Shown here piece after piece: positions 1 to 7,397 of a stretch of 11,181 bases of DNA (positions within the stretch are counted from its first letter, which is position 1; the number at the start of each line of letters is the position of its first letter). The stretch is from Chloroflexota bacterium (GTDB lineage: Bacteria > Chloroflexota > Limnocylindria > Limnocylindrales > CSP1-4). The notes below the pieces were generated by a model. It saw only the letters and a list, made by a program, of their open reading frames with translations. It was not told the origin of the DNA and made no database searches. The position numbers were made by a program, and so were the translations under genes. The stretch lies in contig JAGDMV010000053.1 in the NCBI GenBank assembly GCA_017860675.1, positions 1 to 11,181 of the forward strand, written 5' to 3'.

Positions 1-1454
1 AGCAGGGCCGAGGCGGCGACCGCGGCGAGGACGCCCGCGCCGACGGCCAGCGCCGCCGACCGCAGCGCGGCGGCCAGCGTCGCCGTCCAGGCCGGTCCGG
101 GCACGCGCCGCACGAGGGCGACCACCAGCACCGTGGCCGCAACCGTGACGCCGGTCGCGAAGCTGAGGCCGATCCCGGTCAGGCCGGCCGCCTCAGTCAG
201 CGGCATCACCAGCAGGATCATGATCGCCAGGTCGAGGGTGGCGACAGCGATCGACAGCCCGGAGCGCTCGGCCGCGTACAGCGCCCGGCTGCAGAAGGCC
301 GAGACGGCCGAGCCCGGCAGACCGAGGAACAGGGCGGTCAGGGCGCCGGCGGTCAGCGCGACGGACGTGTCGCTGTAGTTGCCGTGCCCGAACAGCAGGT
401 CGGCGATCACCGCGGCGAGCCCGACGGCGAGGGCAGTGAGCGGCAGGACGATGAAGACGAGCAGGCCCAGCGCCGACGTCACCAGCCGGCTCAGCGAGGC
501 GGAGGCGCCGAGCGCGTGGCGGGTCGTCATCTCGGGCAGGACCACGGTCCCGAGGGGCACGGCCAGCAGGCCGGCCGGGATCTGGTAGATGGTGTAGGCG
601 ATGGTGAAGGCCGTCACCGAGCCGCCCGGCAGGGTGCTGGCAGCCGCCAGGGCGACGATCAGCTTCAGCTGGTCGACGGACAGGCCGAGCGCCCGCGGCG
701 CGAGGAGGCCGACCGCCCGGCGCAGGCCAGGCTCGGCCACGTTGAGTGTCGGTCGGAGCCGCAGCCGCATCGCGTGCAGCGCCGGGAGCTGCACCAGCAG
801 GTAGGTGACCGAGCCGATCACGACGCCGACGGACAGGGCATGGGCGCCGAGCGGGCCGCTGAGCACGAGCGCGACGAGCACGGAGACGACGTTGTAGGCG
901 ATCGGCCCGAGCATGGCCGGTCCGAAGCGGCGCTCGGCCTGGAGCACCCCGGCCACCATCCCGCCCAGGCCGAGCAAGACGGGCGCCAGAGCCATCTCCT
1001 GGGCGAGCGAGATGGCGAGCGCCGTCGACGCGGCCGGGAACCCGGGGGCCAGCACCGGGATCAGGACCGGCGCCGTGACGAAGACGAGGACGCCGAAGAC
1101 CGTCAGCGCGATGGCGGCCCACGTCAGCAGCGCGGAGGCGATCCGCCCGGTCTGCTCGCGGTCGCCCGCGGCCATCGCCCGTGAGACGGGGGCGGCAACC
1201 GCGGCCGCCAGGGCGCCGCTGGCCACCAGGCCGAGGACGAGGTCCGGCAACCGGAAGGCGACGTAGAAGGCGTCGAGCTCGGGGCCGGCCCCGAAGATCG
1301 CCGCGTAGGCCAGCACCCGGACGTAGCCCAGGGCACGCGCCAGCAGGTAGCCGAGGAGGACCACGACGCCGGCGCGGGCAAGCGCCCGCGAAGCTGGCCC
1401 GTGGCCCGGGGACGATTCGGGCGCGGCGCCGGAGGACGGCTTGTCGGCGGTCAC
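1..1454 (-). CDS. murJ: MurJ/MviN-family lipid II flippase (partial, C-terminus off the window)
   Basis: Probable inner-membrane flippase that moves lipid II outward for peptidoglycan synthesis (family knowledge; MOP exporter superfamily). The frame is open from GTG at 1454 to the window edge, 484 codons, whereas family members are about 500-550 residues, so only the last part is missing. After a polar N-terminus of about 25 residues there are many Leu/Val/Ala-rich membrane segments. Family-like stretches include RALGYVR (about 40-46), FGAGPELDAFYVAFRLPD (about 54-71) and a Gly-Ala-Leu segment followed by APVSR. Later segments AYTIYQIPAGLLAVPLGTV and VLPEMTTR also match the family. The start is chosen because GTG overlaps the gluQ stop as GTGA and the MurJ N-terminal motif follows at the expected distance. 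No Shine-Dalgarno sequence is obvious, so translation is probably coupled to gluQ. A different MOP-family polysaccharide exporter is possible but less likely. Confidence 0.88.
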   Translation of the reverse strand, partial: MTADKPSSGAAPESSPGHGPASRALARAGVVVLLGYLLARALGYVRVLAYAAIFGAGPELDAFYVAFRLPDLVLGLVASGALAAAVAAPVSRAMAAGDREQTGRIASALLTWAAIALTVFGVLVFVTAPVLIPVLAPGFPAASTALAISLAQEMALAPVLLGLGGMVAGVLQAERRFGPAMLGPIAYNVVSVLVALVLSGPLGAHALSVGVVIGSVTYLLVQLPALHAMRLRLRPTLNVAEPGLRRAVGLLAPRALGLSVDQLKLIVALAAASTLPGGSVTAFTIAYTIYQIPAGLLAVPLGTVVLPEMTTRHALGASASLSRLVTSALGLLVFIVLPLTALAVGLAAVIADLLFGHGNYSDTSVALTAGALTALFLGLPGSAVSAFCSRALYAAERSGLSIAVATLDLAIMILLVMPLTEAAGLTGIGLSFATGVTVAATVLVVALVRRVPGPAWTATLAAALRSAALAVGAGVLAAVAASAL

Positions 1455-2431
1455 CCGGAGAGTATCGACGAGCCGGGATGCCCGCGCGCGAACAGGTCGC
1501 CCAGCCGGGCGGCGGCGATCGGGCGCGGTGACTCGAGCAGGCCCACCGCGGCGGCGGCGAACCCGAGCAGGTCGGCCGGCGCGTGGCCGGCGGCGAGCAG
1601 GTCGCGGATCGCTGTGTCCTGGTCGGCCTTGGAGAGCTTCGCCCCGGACGGCTTGCGCAGCAGCGGGTGGTGGAGCCAGGCCGGTGGCGTCGCACGGCCG
1701 AGCAGCCGCCCGAGCCGGATCTGGCACGGGGTTGCGTCGAGCAGGTCGCGGCCGCGGACGACGAGGTCGACGCCGTGCCTCGCATCGTCGACGACCACGC
1801 ACAGGTGGTACGTCCAGTTGCCGTGGCGGTCCCGGATCAGCAGGTCGCCGTCGCTCGCGGCGGGGCCGCGCCTGGCGCCCAGCAGCAGGTCATCGAACGG
1901 CTCGTCGCCCGGCACGAGGGTGGCTCGCAGCCCAGTCTCGTGGCTCTCGACCACCCGCCGGTCGCGGCAGGCGCCCGGGCAGCCGGGCCCCGCGAATCGC
2001 CGTCCGGTGGCACGGGCCCAGGCGGCGTACGTCGCCCTCGAGCATTCGCAGGCATAGACCAGGCCGGCCGCGCGGAGGCGCTCGACCGCCTCGCGGTACG
2101 GCCGGTCGTCATCGGCCTGGCGGAAGGGCGACGGACCGGCCCGAAGCTCGTCGAGCGACGGGCGGTCCGGGACCAGGCCCACCCGCTCGAGATCGTCGAG
2201 GAGCGCCGTCTCGTAGGCCGGCCGGCAGCGCTGGCGGTCGTGGTCCTCGATCCGCAGGACCACCCGTCCGCCTGTCGACCGGGCGATCCCCCAGGTGTAG
2301 ATGGCGTTGACGAGGTGACCCAGGTGAAGGTAGCCGGTCGGGGCCGGGGCGAAGCGCGTCGTCGAGCCGTGGGGCAGGCGGGCCGGGTCGGGCCGGACCG
2401 GCCCCGGGTCGCGCGGCCCGAGCGGGATCAC
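1451..2431 (-). CDS. gluQ: glutamyl-Q tRNA(Asp) synthetase-like protein (GluQRS)
   Basis: 326 residues. It resembles the catalytic core of glutamyl-tRNA synthetase without the anticodon-binding domain, the hallmark of GluQRS, which attaches glutamate to queuosine at the wobble position of tRNA(Asp). Visible motifs: RFAPAPTGYLHLGH (about 26-39) carrying the class I HIGH-type signature HLGH; RIEDHD (about 60-65); a zinc-binding pattern with Cys128, Cys130, Tyr135 and Cys151 or Cys155; and KLSKA (265-269) as the KMSKS loop. The chain ends about 57 residues after that loop. GTG at 2431 is the only plausible start: the frame is closed by TGA at 2470-2468 and there is no other ATG or GTG before the HLGH motif. 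There is no Shine-Dalgarno sequence; the start overlaps the stop of the last minigene in the upstream repeat. Its place behind shikimate genes is unusual compared with the familiar dksA neighbourhood of proteobacteria. A degenerate or truncated GluRS is the alternative. Confidence 0.85.
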   Translation of the reverse strand: MIPLGPRDPGPVRPDPARLPHGSTTRFAPAPTGYLHLGHLVNAIYTWGIARSTGGRVVLRIEDHDRQRCRPAYETALLDDLERVGLVPDRPSLDELRAGPSPFRQADDDRPYREAVERLRAAGLVYACECSRATYAAWARATGRRFAGPGCPGACRDRRVVESHETGLRATLVPGDEPFDDLLLGARRGPAASDGDLLIRDRHGNWTYHLCVVVDDARHGVDLVVRGRDLLDATPCQIRLGRLLGRATPPAWLHHPLLRKPSGAKLSKADQDTAIRDLLAAGHAPADLLGFAAAAVGLLESPRPIAAARLGDLFARGHPGSSILSG

Positions 2432-2497
2432 GGCGGCAGGACCCGGATCACCGCGGCAGGACCCGGATCACCGCGGCAGGACCCGGATCACCGCGGC
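2421..2497. repeat. 20-bp tandem repeat, about 3.8 copies, at the chorismate mutase-gluQ junction
   Basis: The plus-strand unit is acccggatcaccgcggcagg. Copies at 2441-2460 and 2461-2480 are identical. A third at 2481-2497 is perfect for 17 bases. A diverged copy at 2421-2440 differs at 2422, 2424 and 2432 and holds the gluQ start. Each unit carries GTGA on the minus strand. The array begins in the last two codons and stop of the chorismate mutase gene and ends in the first codons of gluQ. The period is not a multiple of three. The structure fits expansion by slipped-strand replication. Confidence 0.95.
2428..2491 (-). other. chain of three overlapping 7-codon minigenes
   Basis: Read directly from the minus strand. 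GTG at 2491 overlaps the chorismate mutase stop (TGA 2490-2488) and opens a frame of seven codons, encoding MIRVLPR, that ends in TGA at 2470-2468. That stop overlaps GTG at 2471, whose identical frame ends at 2450-2448. That overlaps GTG at 2451, encoding MIRVLPP and ending at 2430-2428, which in turn overlaps the gluQ GTG at 2431. Every step is the same GTGA stop/start overlap. Whether ribosomes use these starts is inference; no Shine-Dalgarno sequence is present. Confidence 0.5.
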
Positions 2498-2979
2498 CCG
2501 GGCGGGATGTCGGGAGCTGGCCGGGCGCCAGGTTGCCGTTCAGTCGGTCGGCCGCCGCCCTCCGGCGCGGTCTCGTTCCCCACCACCGCCTCCGCGGCCG
2601 TGGTCTGCCGCCGCTGGGCGTGCTGCACCCGGCGGGTGGCCGCGATCAGCCTTCGGTAGAGGGCCACCAGCTCGGGCTCCGGGAAGAGCCCGGCGCTCGC
2701 GCTCGTCACGTGCTCGATGACCTGCTCCTCGCGACGTGCGTCGCGCACGGTCCGCCGGCCGGTCGCCTGCTTGACCCGGCCGATCTCGAGCGCGATCTGG
2801 GCTCGCTCGTTGAGCAGGGTCACGATCTCCTGGTCGATGGCGTCGATCCGCTCGCGCAAGCGGGCGAGGGCGGCGGCGGTCGGCTCGGTCGCGGCGGGGT
2901 CGGGCTCCGCGCCGGCGGGCTTCGCGGGCGGGCCATTCCTCTCGACCTCGGTGGCGGCAGGCTCGTCGCTCTCAGCCAC
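2488..2979 (-). CDS. chorismate mutase, AroQ (type II, all-helical) class
   Basis: 163 residues; converts chorismate to prephenate, the branch towards Phe and Tyr. The domain is at about 38-122, flanked by a Pro/Ala-rich N-terminal stretch (1-35) and a Gly/Pro/Arg-rich tail (125-163) that both look disordered. Compared from memory with the E. coli P-protein mutase domain, the catalytic set is present: Arg42 (R11), Arg59 (R28), Lys70 (K39), Asp80 (D48), Arg83 (R51), Glu84 (E52) and Gln119 (Q88). There is no prephenate dehydratase or dehydrogenase domain, so it is monofunctional. The GTG start at 2979 overlaps the end of aroQ by eight bases, and the stop lies in the 20-bp repeat. It may associate with the DAHP synthase upstream, as AroQ mutases do in some bacteria, but nothing in the sequence proves that. 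The name aroH is often used for the other fold, so I give no symbol. Confidence 0.9.
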   Translation of the reverse strand: MAESDEPAATEVERNGPPAKPAGAEPDPAATEPTAAALARLRERIDAIDQEIVTLLNERAQIALEIGRVKQATGRRTVRDARREEQVIEHVTSASAGLFPEPELVALYRRLIAATRRVQHAQRRQTTAAEAVVGNETAPEGGGRPTERQPGARPAPDIPPGPR

Positions 2980-3454
2980 CGGCGTTCTCCTCGTCGACCG
3001 AGCGAGGCATGATCTCGCCGGTCTGCCAGCGGCGAGCCAGCTCGTGCAGGGCCAGCCTGTAGCCGAGCGAGCGCTGGCCCACGAACCGGGCCACTGCCAC
3101 GTCCTCGAGGTAGTTGACCCGCCGGAACGGCTCGCGCGAGGCGGGATCGGTGAGGTGGACCTCGACGAACGGGCGGTCGACCGCCAGCAGGGCGTCGCGA
3201 AGGCTGACCGAGGTGTGCGTGAGGCCGCCGGCGTTCACGATGGCGGCGTCGAAGTCGCGGCGGTGCAGCCGATCGATGAGCGCCCCCTCGTGGTTCGACT
3301 GGAAGCTCTCGAGGGCGATCCCCAGGATGGCTGCCTGGGCTGCCAGTCCGGCCTCGATCTCGGCCAGCGTCTCGCTGCCGTAGAGCGCCGGCTCACGCGT
3401 GCCCAGCAGGTTGAGGTTCGGTCCGTTGAGGACGAGGACCCGCAGCCGGCTCAT
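2972..3454 (-). CDS. aroQ: 3-dehydroquinate dehydratase, type II
   Basis: 160 residues, close to the usual 140-160 of type II dehydroquinases, which form dodecamers and remove water from 3-dehydroquinate to give 3-dehydroshikimate. Visible motifs: NGPNLNLLGTREP (10-22) with Arg20 and the catalytic Tyr25; QSNHEGALID (52-61); NAGGLTHTSVSLRDAL (74-89), usually NPGAYTHTS, with Asn74 and His80; EVHLTDPASREPFR (98-111) with the catalytic His100. ATG at 3454 is chosen because the conserved strand begins right after it. A GGAGG Shine-Dalgarno sequence sits seven bases upstream, and the ATG overlaps the aroKB stop as ATGA. A longer open frame to 3547 only reads the end of aroKB out of frame. The last 15 residues extend past the conserved fold. 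Confidence 0.95.
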   Translation of the reverse strand: MSRLRVLVLNGPNLNLLGTREPALYGSETLAEIEAGLAAQAAILGIALESFQSNHEGALIDRLHRRDFDAAIVNAGGLTHTSVSLRDALLAVDRPFVEVHLTDPASREPFRRVNYLEDVAVARFVGQRSLGYRLALHELARRWQTGEIMPRSVDEENAGG

Positions 3455-5097
3455 GGCCTTCCCTCCGATCCCCCCGCGCGGCCGCCCAGGACCCCGATCG
3501 CTACCCGCTCCACGAGCTCGTCGGGCACGTCCGTCCGGAGCGTCCACGCGGCCTCCGTCGGCAGGACCCAGCGGAGCCTGCCGGAGCGGCGCTTCTTGTC
3601 GGCCCCCAGGTGGGCGAGCACGGCCGCCGAGGAGAGGTCCAGTCGGGCCGCTCCGAGCCCCAGGGCGTCCAGCAGACCCTCGATCCGCGCCGCTCGCTCA
3701 TGCGGCGTGACCGACAGCGCGGTGCCGATCCGGCAGGCGGCACGCAGCCCGTAGGCGATGGCCTCCCCGTGCAGGATGTCCCGGTACGCGGCAGCGGCCT
3801 CGATCGCGTGACCGAGGGAGTGGCCGAGATTGAGCGAGATGCGCTCCCCGTGCTCGCGCTCGTCGGCCATGACCACCTCCACCTTGGCCCAGGCGCAGCG
3901 CTCGACCAGCTCGGCAACCGACCCGCGCTCGAACGGACCCGGCTCGCCGCGGGCGATCGATGGGCCATCGTCCTCGAGCAACTCGAGCAGCCGCTCGTCG
4001 CCGAGCGCACCCATCTTCACCGCCTCGCCCAAGGCGGCGCGGAGGTGCCGCCCCGGCAACGTCCGCAGGTGGCGCACGTCGGTCGCCACGGCGGCCGGCT
4101 GGTGGAACGCCCCGAGCAGGTTCTTGCCCTCCGGCAGGTCCACCGCCGTCTTGCCGCCGATCGAGGAGTCGACCTGGGCGACGAGCGTGGTCGGCACGTG
4201 GACCAGGGGCACACCACGGAGGTAGACGGCGGCGAGGAACCCGGCCGCGTCGCCCAGCGCCCCGCCGCCGATGGCCACCAGCGGGTCGTCGCGCTCGGCA
4301 CCGAGCCGGGCCAGCCGCCGCGCGGCCCGCTCGAGCACGGAGAGCCGCTTTGCTTCCTCGCCGCGGGGCAGCAGGAGCTCCTCGACCGATCGGCCGTCCT
4401 CTGCCAGACCGGCCGCCAGTGCGGCGCCGGCGACGGACCACGCCTTCGGCTCGGAGATCGCGAACACCCGCCGGGCGTCGAGCGCTCCGAGCGCGGCGGC
4501 GACGGTGGCGCGTGCGCTGCCGTCGCCGATCTCGATCAGGCCGATGGCCGTCTCCGCCCGCAGCAGGACGGCCCCGGCCGGCGGACCGGCGGCCAACCGC
4601 GCCTCGATCACCTCGGCCACGCGTTCGACGGGCATCAGCGCGTTGATCTGGCCGGCCGGCGCGTAGAACCGGCTCCGGGCGGCGGCGAGCGCCCGGACCG
4701 TGCCGATCGGGTCGCGCCCGGCCACGAGGGGCCGGACAGTCGGGCTGCGGCGCAGCCGCTGGGCCAGGATCTCCGGCGGGCCGTCGAGCCAGGCGGTCAC
4801 CCGGTCGCGGTAGAGCAGCCAGCGATTGCGCGGGTCGATGGGCGCCCCGCCGCCAGTGGCGATGACCCGGGTCAGCCCTGGCCGGCGGTCGGGCGGGCCG
4901 AGGGCCGCGATCGCCGCCCGCTCGAGGGTCCGGAAGGCGAGCTCGCCGTCGTCGGCGAAGATGTCCGGGATCAGGTGCCCGGCGGCAGCCTCGATCCGCT
5001 GGTCGACGTCGACGAACTCCGCGTCGTGCCGGCGGGCGAGCCGTCGCCCCGCTGCCGTCTTGCCACTCCCGGGCAGGCCGACGAGAACGAGATCCAT
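3451..5097 (-). CDS. aroKB: bifunctional shikimate kinase / 3-dehydroquinate synthase (AroK-AroB fusion)
   Basis: 548 residues holding two enzymes. Residues 1-170 are shikimate kinase: Walker A GLPGSGKT (7-14), the FVDVD substrate motif (28-32), Arg56, GGG (82-84) and the lid arginine in VRPLV (121-125). Residues about 180-548 are NAD- and metal-dependent dehydroquinate synthase: GGGALGD (277-283), a VPTTLVAQVDSSIGGK stretch (301-316), and likely metal ligands Glu358 (in GEAVK), His426 (in NLGHSLGH) and His443 (in HGEA). The two catalyse pathway steps 5 and 2. A fused AroKB is known from Thermotoga maritima, so the architecture is uncommon but not new. ATG at 5097 is chosen because the Walker A strand starts at residue 2 and it lies four bases after the aroC stop. 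The open frame extends to 5178, but that part is Pro/Arg-rich and lies over aroC. Confidence 0.95.
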   Translation of the reverse strand: MDLVLVGLPGSGKTAAGRRLARRHDAEFVDVDQRIEAAAGHLIPDIFADDGELAFRTLERAAIAALGPPDRRPGLTRVIATGGGAPIDPRNRWLLYRDRVTAWLDGPPEILAQRLRRSPTVRPLVAGRDPIGTVRALAAARSRFYAPAGQINALMPVERVAEVIEARLAAGPPAGAVLLRAETAIGLIEIGDGSARATVAAALGALDARRVFAISEPKAWSVAGAALAAGLAEDGRSVEELLLPRGEEAKRLSVLERAARRLARLGAERDDPLVAIGGGALGDAAGFLAAVYLRGVPLVHVPTTLVAQVDSSIGGKTAVDLPEGKNLLGAFHQPAAVATDVRHLRTLPGRHLRAALGEAVKMGALGDERLLELLEDDGPSIARGEPGPFERGSVAELVERCAWAKVEVVMADEREHGERISLNLGHSLGHAIEAAAAYRDILHGEAIAYGLRAACRIGTALSVTPHERAARIEGLLDALGLGAARLDLSSAAVLAHLGADKKRRSGRLRWVLPTEAAWTLRTDVPDELVERVAIGVLGGRAGGSEGRP

Positions 5098-5101
5098 GGC
5101 G

Positions 5102-6406
5102 TCAGCCGCCGGTGGAGCCTGGCGTCGCGTCTGCGGTGGCGGAGTCGGGGGTGGCCTCCTCGGCGCCGCGCCCCGCATCCGGAACCGTCGCCGGCGCGGC
5201 CCTGCCCGCCAGCCGCAGCCGGTAGCGATCGAGGTTGTCGCGGGTCTCGGCCAGCGAGTCGCCGCCGAACTTCTCCAGCACCAGGCGGGCCAGGACGAGC
5301 AGCACCATCGCCTCGCCGATCACGCCCGCCGCGGGCACGACCCCGATGTCGCTGCGCTCGTAGTGGGCCGATTCCACCGGCTCCCCGGTCCGCAGGTCGG
5401 CCGATGGGAGCGGCCGGGCCAGCGTGCTGATCGGCTTGACGGCGCCCCGCACCACGAGCGGCTGACCGTTCGAGATGCCGCCGGTGACGCCTCCGGCCCG
5501 GTTCGTCCGGTGCGCCCAGCTCCCGTCCGCCGCCCGCCGCTCGATCACGTCGTGCAGTGCCGAGCCACGGAGGCGGGCGCCTTCGAAGCCCAACCCGAGC
5601 TCCACGCCCTTCACGGACTGGATGCTCATGATCGCCTGGGCCAGGGCGCCGTCCAGGCGGCGATCCCAGTGGACGTGGCTGCCGAGCCCGGCCGGGACGC
5701 CTTCGGCCACGACCTCGAAGATCCCGCCGACCGTGTCGCCGGCCGCTCGCGCCTCGTCGATCCGGGCCAGCATGGCCTCCTCGGCCTCCGGGTCGGGGCA
5801 GCGGAGCGGGCTGGCCTCCACCTCGGCCGGGCTGCGCGTGCAGCGCGCCTCGTCGACCGCCACCCCGGCCATCTCGGCGGTGAAGGAGCGCACGGTGATC
5901 CCCAGCTTCGCCAGGAAAAACCGGCAGACGGCGCCGGCCGCGACCCTGGCCGCGGTCTCCCGCGCCGACGCCCGCTCCAGGACCGGCCGGACGTCGTCGA
6001 AGCCGTACTTGAGCGCCCCGGCAAGATCGGCGTGGCCCGGTCGGACCCGGGTCACCGGAGCGGCCCGGCGATCTCCTTGGGCCTCGAGCGCGGCGAGCGC
6101 CGCCGCGTCGTCCGCGGTCAGCGGCTCGACCTGCATCACCCGCGTCCAGTGCTCCCAGTCGCGGTTCCGGACCAGCAGCAGGATGGGCGAGCCGATCGTC
6201 AGGCCATGGCGGACCCCGGCCAGGACCTCGGCCGTGTCGCGCTCGATCGCCTGGCGGGCGCCGCGACCGTAGCCGCCCTGGCGCCGCCGCAGGTCGACGG
6301 TGATCGCCTCGGCGGTGACCGGGATCCCCGCCGGCAGGCCTTCGAGGATCGCGGCCAGTGCCGGCCCGTGGGACTCCCCGGCGGTCAGGAAGCGGAAGCC
6401 GGTCAT
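5102..6406 (-). CDS. aroC: chorismate synthase
   Basis: 434 residues; makes chorismate from EPSP using reduced FMN, the last step of the common pathway. Visible motifs: the N-terminal signature GESHGPAL (10-17) with His13; RPGHADLAGALKYG (122-135) with the second catalytic His125, followed by ERASARETAARVAAGAV; DRRLDGALAQAIMSIQSVKG; SNGQPLVVRGAVKPISTL; and an RSDIGVVPAAGVIGEAM region. About 35 residues at the C-terminus are a low-complexity Ala/Glu/Thr/Pro tail beyond the conserved fold, which helps explain the length against the usual 360-400. ATG at 6406 places the GESHG motif at the normal distance. The gap to aroE upstream is 31 bases, the largest between coding genes of this operon, with only a weak AGGG-type ribosome site. 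Confidence 0.96.
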   Translation of the reverse strand: MTGFRFLTAGESHGPALAAILEGLPAGIPVTAEAITVDLRRRQGGYGRGARQAIERDTAEVLAGVRHGLTIGSPILLLVRNRDWEHWTRVMQVEPLTADDAAALAALEAQGDRRAAPVTRVRPGHADLAGALKYGFDDVRPVLERASARETAARVAAGAVCRFFLAKLGITVRSFTAEMAGVAVDEARCTRSPAEVEASPLRCPDPEAEEAMLARIDEARAAGDTVGGIFEVVAEGVPAGLGSHVHWDRRLDGALAQAIMSIQSVKGVELGLGFEGARLRGSALHDVIERRAADGSWAHRTNRAGGVTGGISNGQPLVVRGAVKPISTLARPLPSADLRTGEPVESAHYERSDIGVVPAAGVIGEAMVLLVLARLVLEKFGGDSLAETRDNLDRYRLRLAGRAAPATVPDAGRGAEEATPDSATADATPGSTGG

Positions 6407-6437
6407 GTTGGTCGTGGCCCTGCCGGTGGCCCGGCCC

Positions 6438-7397
6438 TCAGCCCTCGCCGGCGCCCGCGGGGGCGTCGGCAGCAGGGGGTTCGGCCGCGGGAAGCCCGGC
6501 CATGTGAGTCTCGGCGGTGGGGAGCGCGGCAGCAGGGGGTTCGGCCGCGGACGGCGCGGCGTCGCGGGCGGTCTGCAGCGCGGTCCGCATGACCTCGATC
6601 GGCGCTGGCTGGCCGGTCCACAGGGTGAACGCCGCCGCGCCCTGGTGGAGGAGCATGAGCTCGCCGTTCATCCCCGACGCGCCGGCGGCCTCAGCCTCGC
6701 GCAGCAGCCTTGTGACCGGCGGGTTGTAGAGAAGGTCGAGCACGAGCAGCCCGGGAGGGATCACCTCGGCCGGGATTGGGCTCTCGTCGCCGCCCAGGCC
6801 GACCGCGGTTGCGTTGACCAGGACCTTCGACTTCGCCAGCTCGGCCTCGATGATCGACTCGTGCCAGGGCATCGCCCGCAGCTCCATGTGGGCTGCGCTC
6901 CGGGTGAAGAAGCGGGCCAGGTTCTCGGCCCGGTGAAGGTGGCGGTTGAAGACGATGACCCGCTGGAAGCCCTCGGCGATCAGCCCGTAGACCACCGCCC
7001 GCGCCCCGCCGCCCGAGCCAAGGACCACGGCAACGCGGGGCATCTTCTGCTTGCCGACCAGCGCGTCGAGGGCGACCCGGAAGCCGGCCACGTCGGTGTT
7101 GTGGCCGATGAGGCGCTTACCCTCCCTGGTGATGGTGTTGACCGCGCCGGTCGCGTGTGCCTCCTCGGTCAGCCGGTCGACGAGGTCCTTCGTCTTCTCC
7201 TTGTGGGGGATGGTGACGTTGGCCCCCAGGAAGTCGTCGCCGCGGACCTCCGCGATGGCATCGGCCAGGGCGAGCGGCGGGCGGTCCCAGAGCTCGTAGA
7301 CGGCGTCGATCCCGAGCGCTTCGAAGGCAGCCCGGTGCATGGCACCGGACAGGGAGTGGGCGACGGGATGGCCGATGAGGACGACTCGCTTGGTCAT
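6438..7397 (-). CDS. aroE: shikimate dehydrogenase with low-complexity C-terminal tail
   Basis: 319 residues; reduces 3-dehydroshikimate to shikimate with NADPH. Visible motifs: GHPVAHSLSGAMH (9-21) with the substrate-binding SLS serines; NVTIPHK (60-66) with catalytic Lys66; GHNTDVAGF (98-106) with Asp102; the dinucleotide loop GSGGGAR (127-133); NATAVGL (195-201); DLLYNPPVTRLL (221-232); and NGELMLLHQGAAAFTLWTG (244-262). AroE is usually about 270-290 residues; residues 280-319 form an Ala/Pro/Glu-rich tail built partly by a 24-bp direct repeat. ATG at 7397 overlaps the aroA stop as ATGA; a weak AAAGGG site lies upstream. The tail is probably flexible and not catalytic. Confidence 0.96.
   Translation of the reverse strand: MTKRVVLIGHPVAHSLSGAMHRAAFEALGIDAVYELWDRPPLALADAIAEVRGDDFLGANVTIPHKEKTKDLVDRLTEEAHATGAVNTITREGKRLIGHNTDVAGFRVALDALVGKQKMPRVAVVLGSGGGARAVVYGLIAEGFQRVIVFNRHLHRAENLARFFTRSAAHMELRAMPWHESIIEAELAKSKVLVNATAVGLGGDESPIPAEVIPPGLLVLDLLYNPPVTRLLREAEAAGASGMNGELMLLHQGAAAFTLWTGQPAPIEVMRTALQTARDAAPSAAEPPAAALPTAETHMAGLPAAEPPAADAPAGAGEG
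6467..6550. repeat. 24-bp direct repeat, copies 60 bp apart, in the aroE tail
   Basis: The segments at 6467-6490 and 6527-6550 are identical and start exactly 60 bases apart, so both are read in the same frame. Each encodes AAEPPAA in the C-terminal tail of AroE. The bases outside both ends differ. Confidence 0.93.

Noticed and set aside
193..1785. 530-codon minus-strand frame across murJ and gluQ
   Set aside because: Arg/Pro/Gly-rich translation in a frame shifted from MurJ and GluQ, both of which show family motifs in their own frames.
2421..2497. CRISPR array
   Set aside because: The 20-bp units are directly adjacent without spacers, so this is a plain tandem repeat.
3610..6592. Long plus-strand frames opposite aroKB and aroC
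   Set aside because: Low-complexity translations without motifs, antisense to clearly conserved enzymes; strand shadows.
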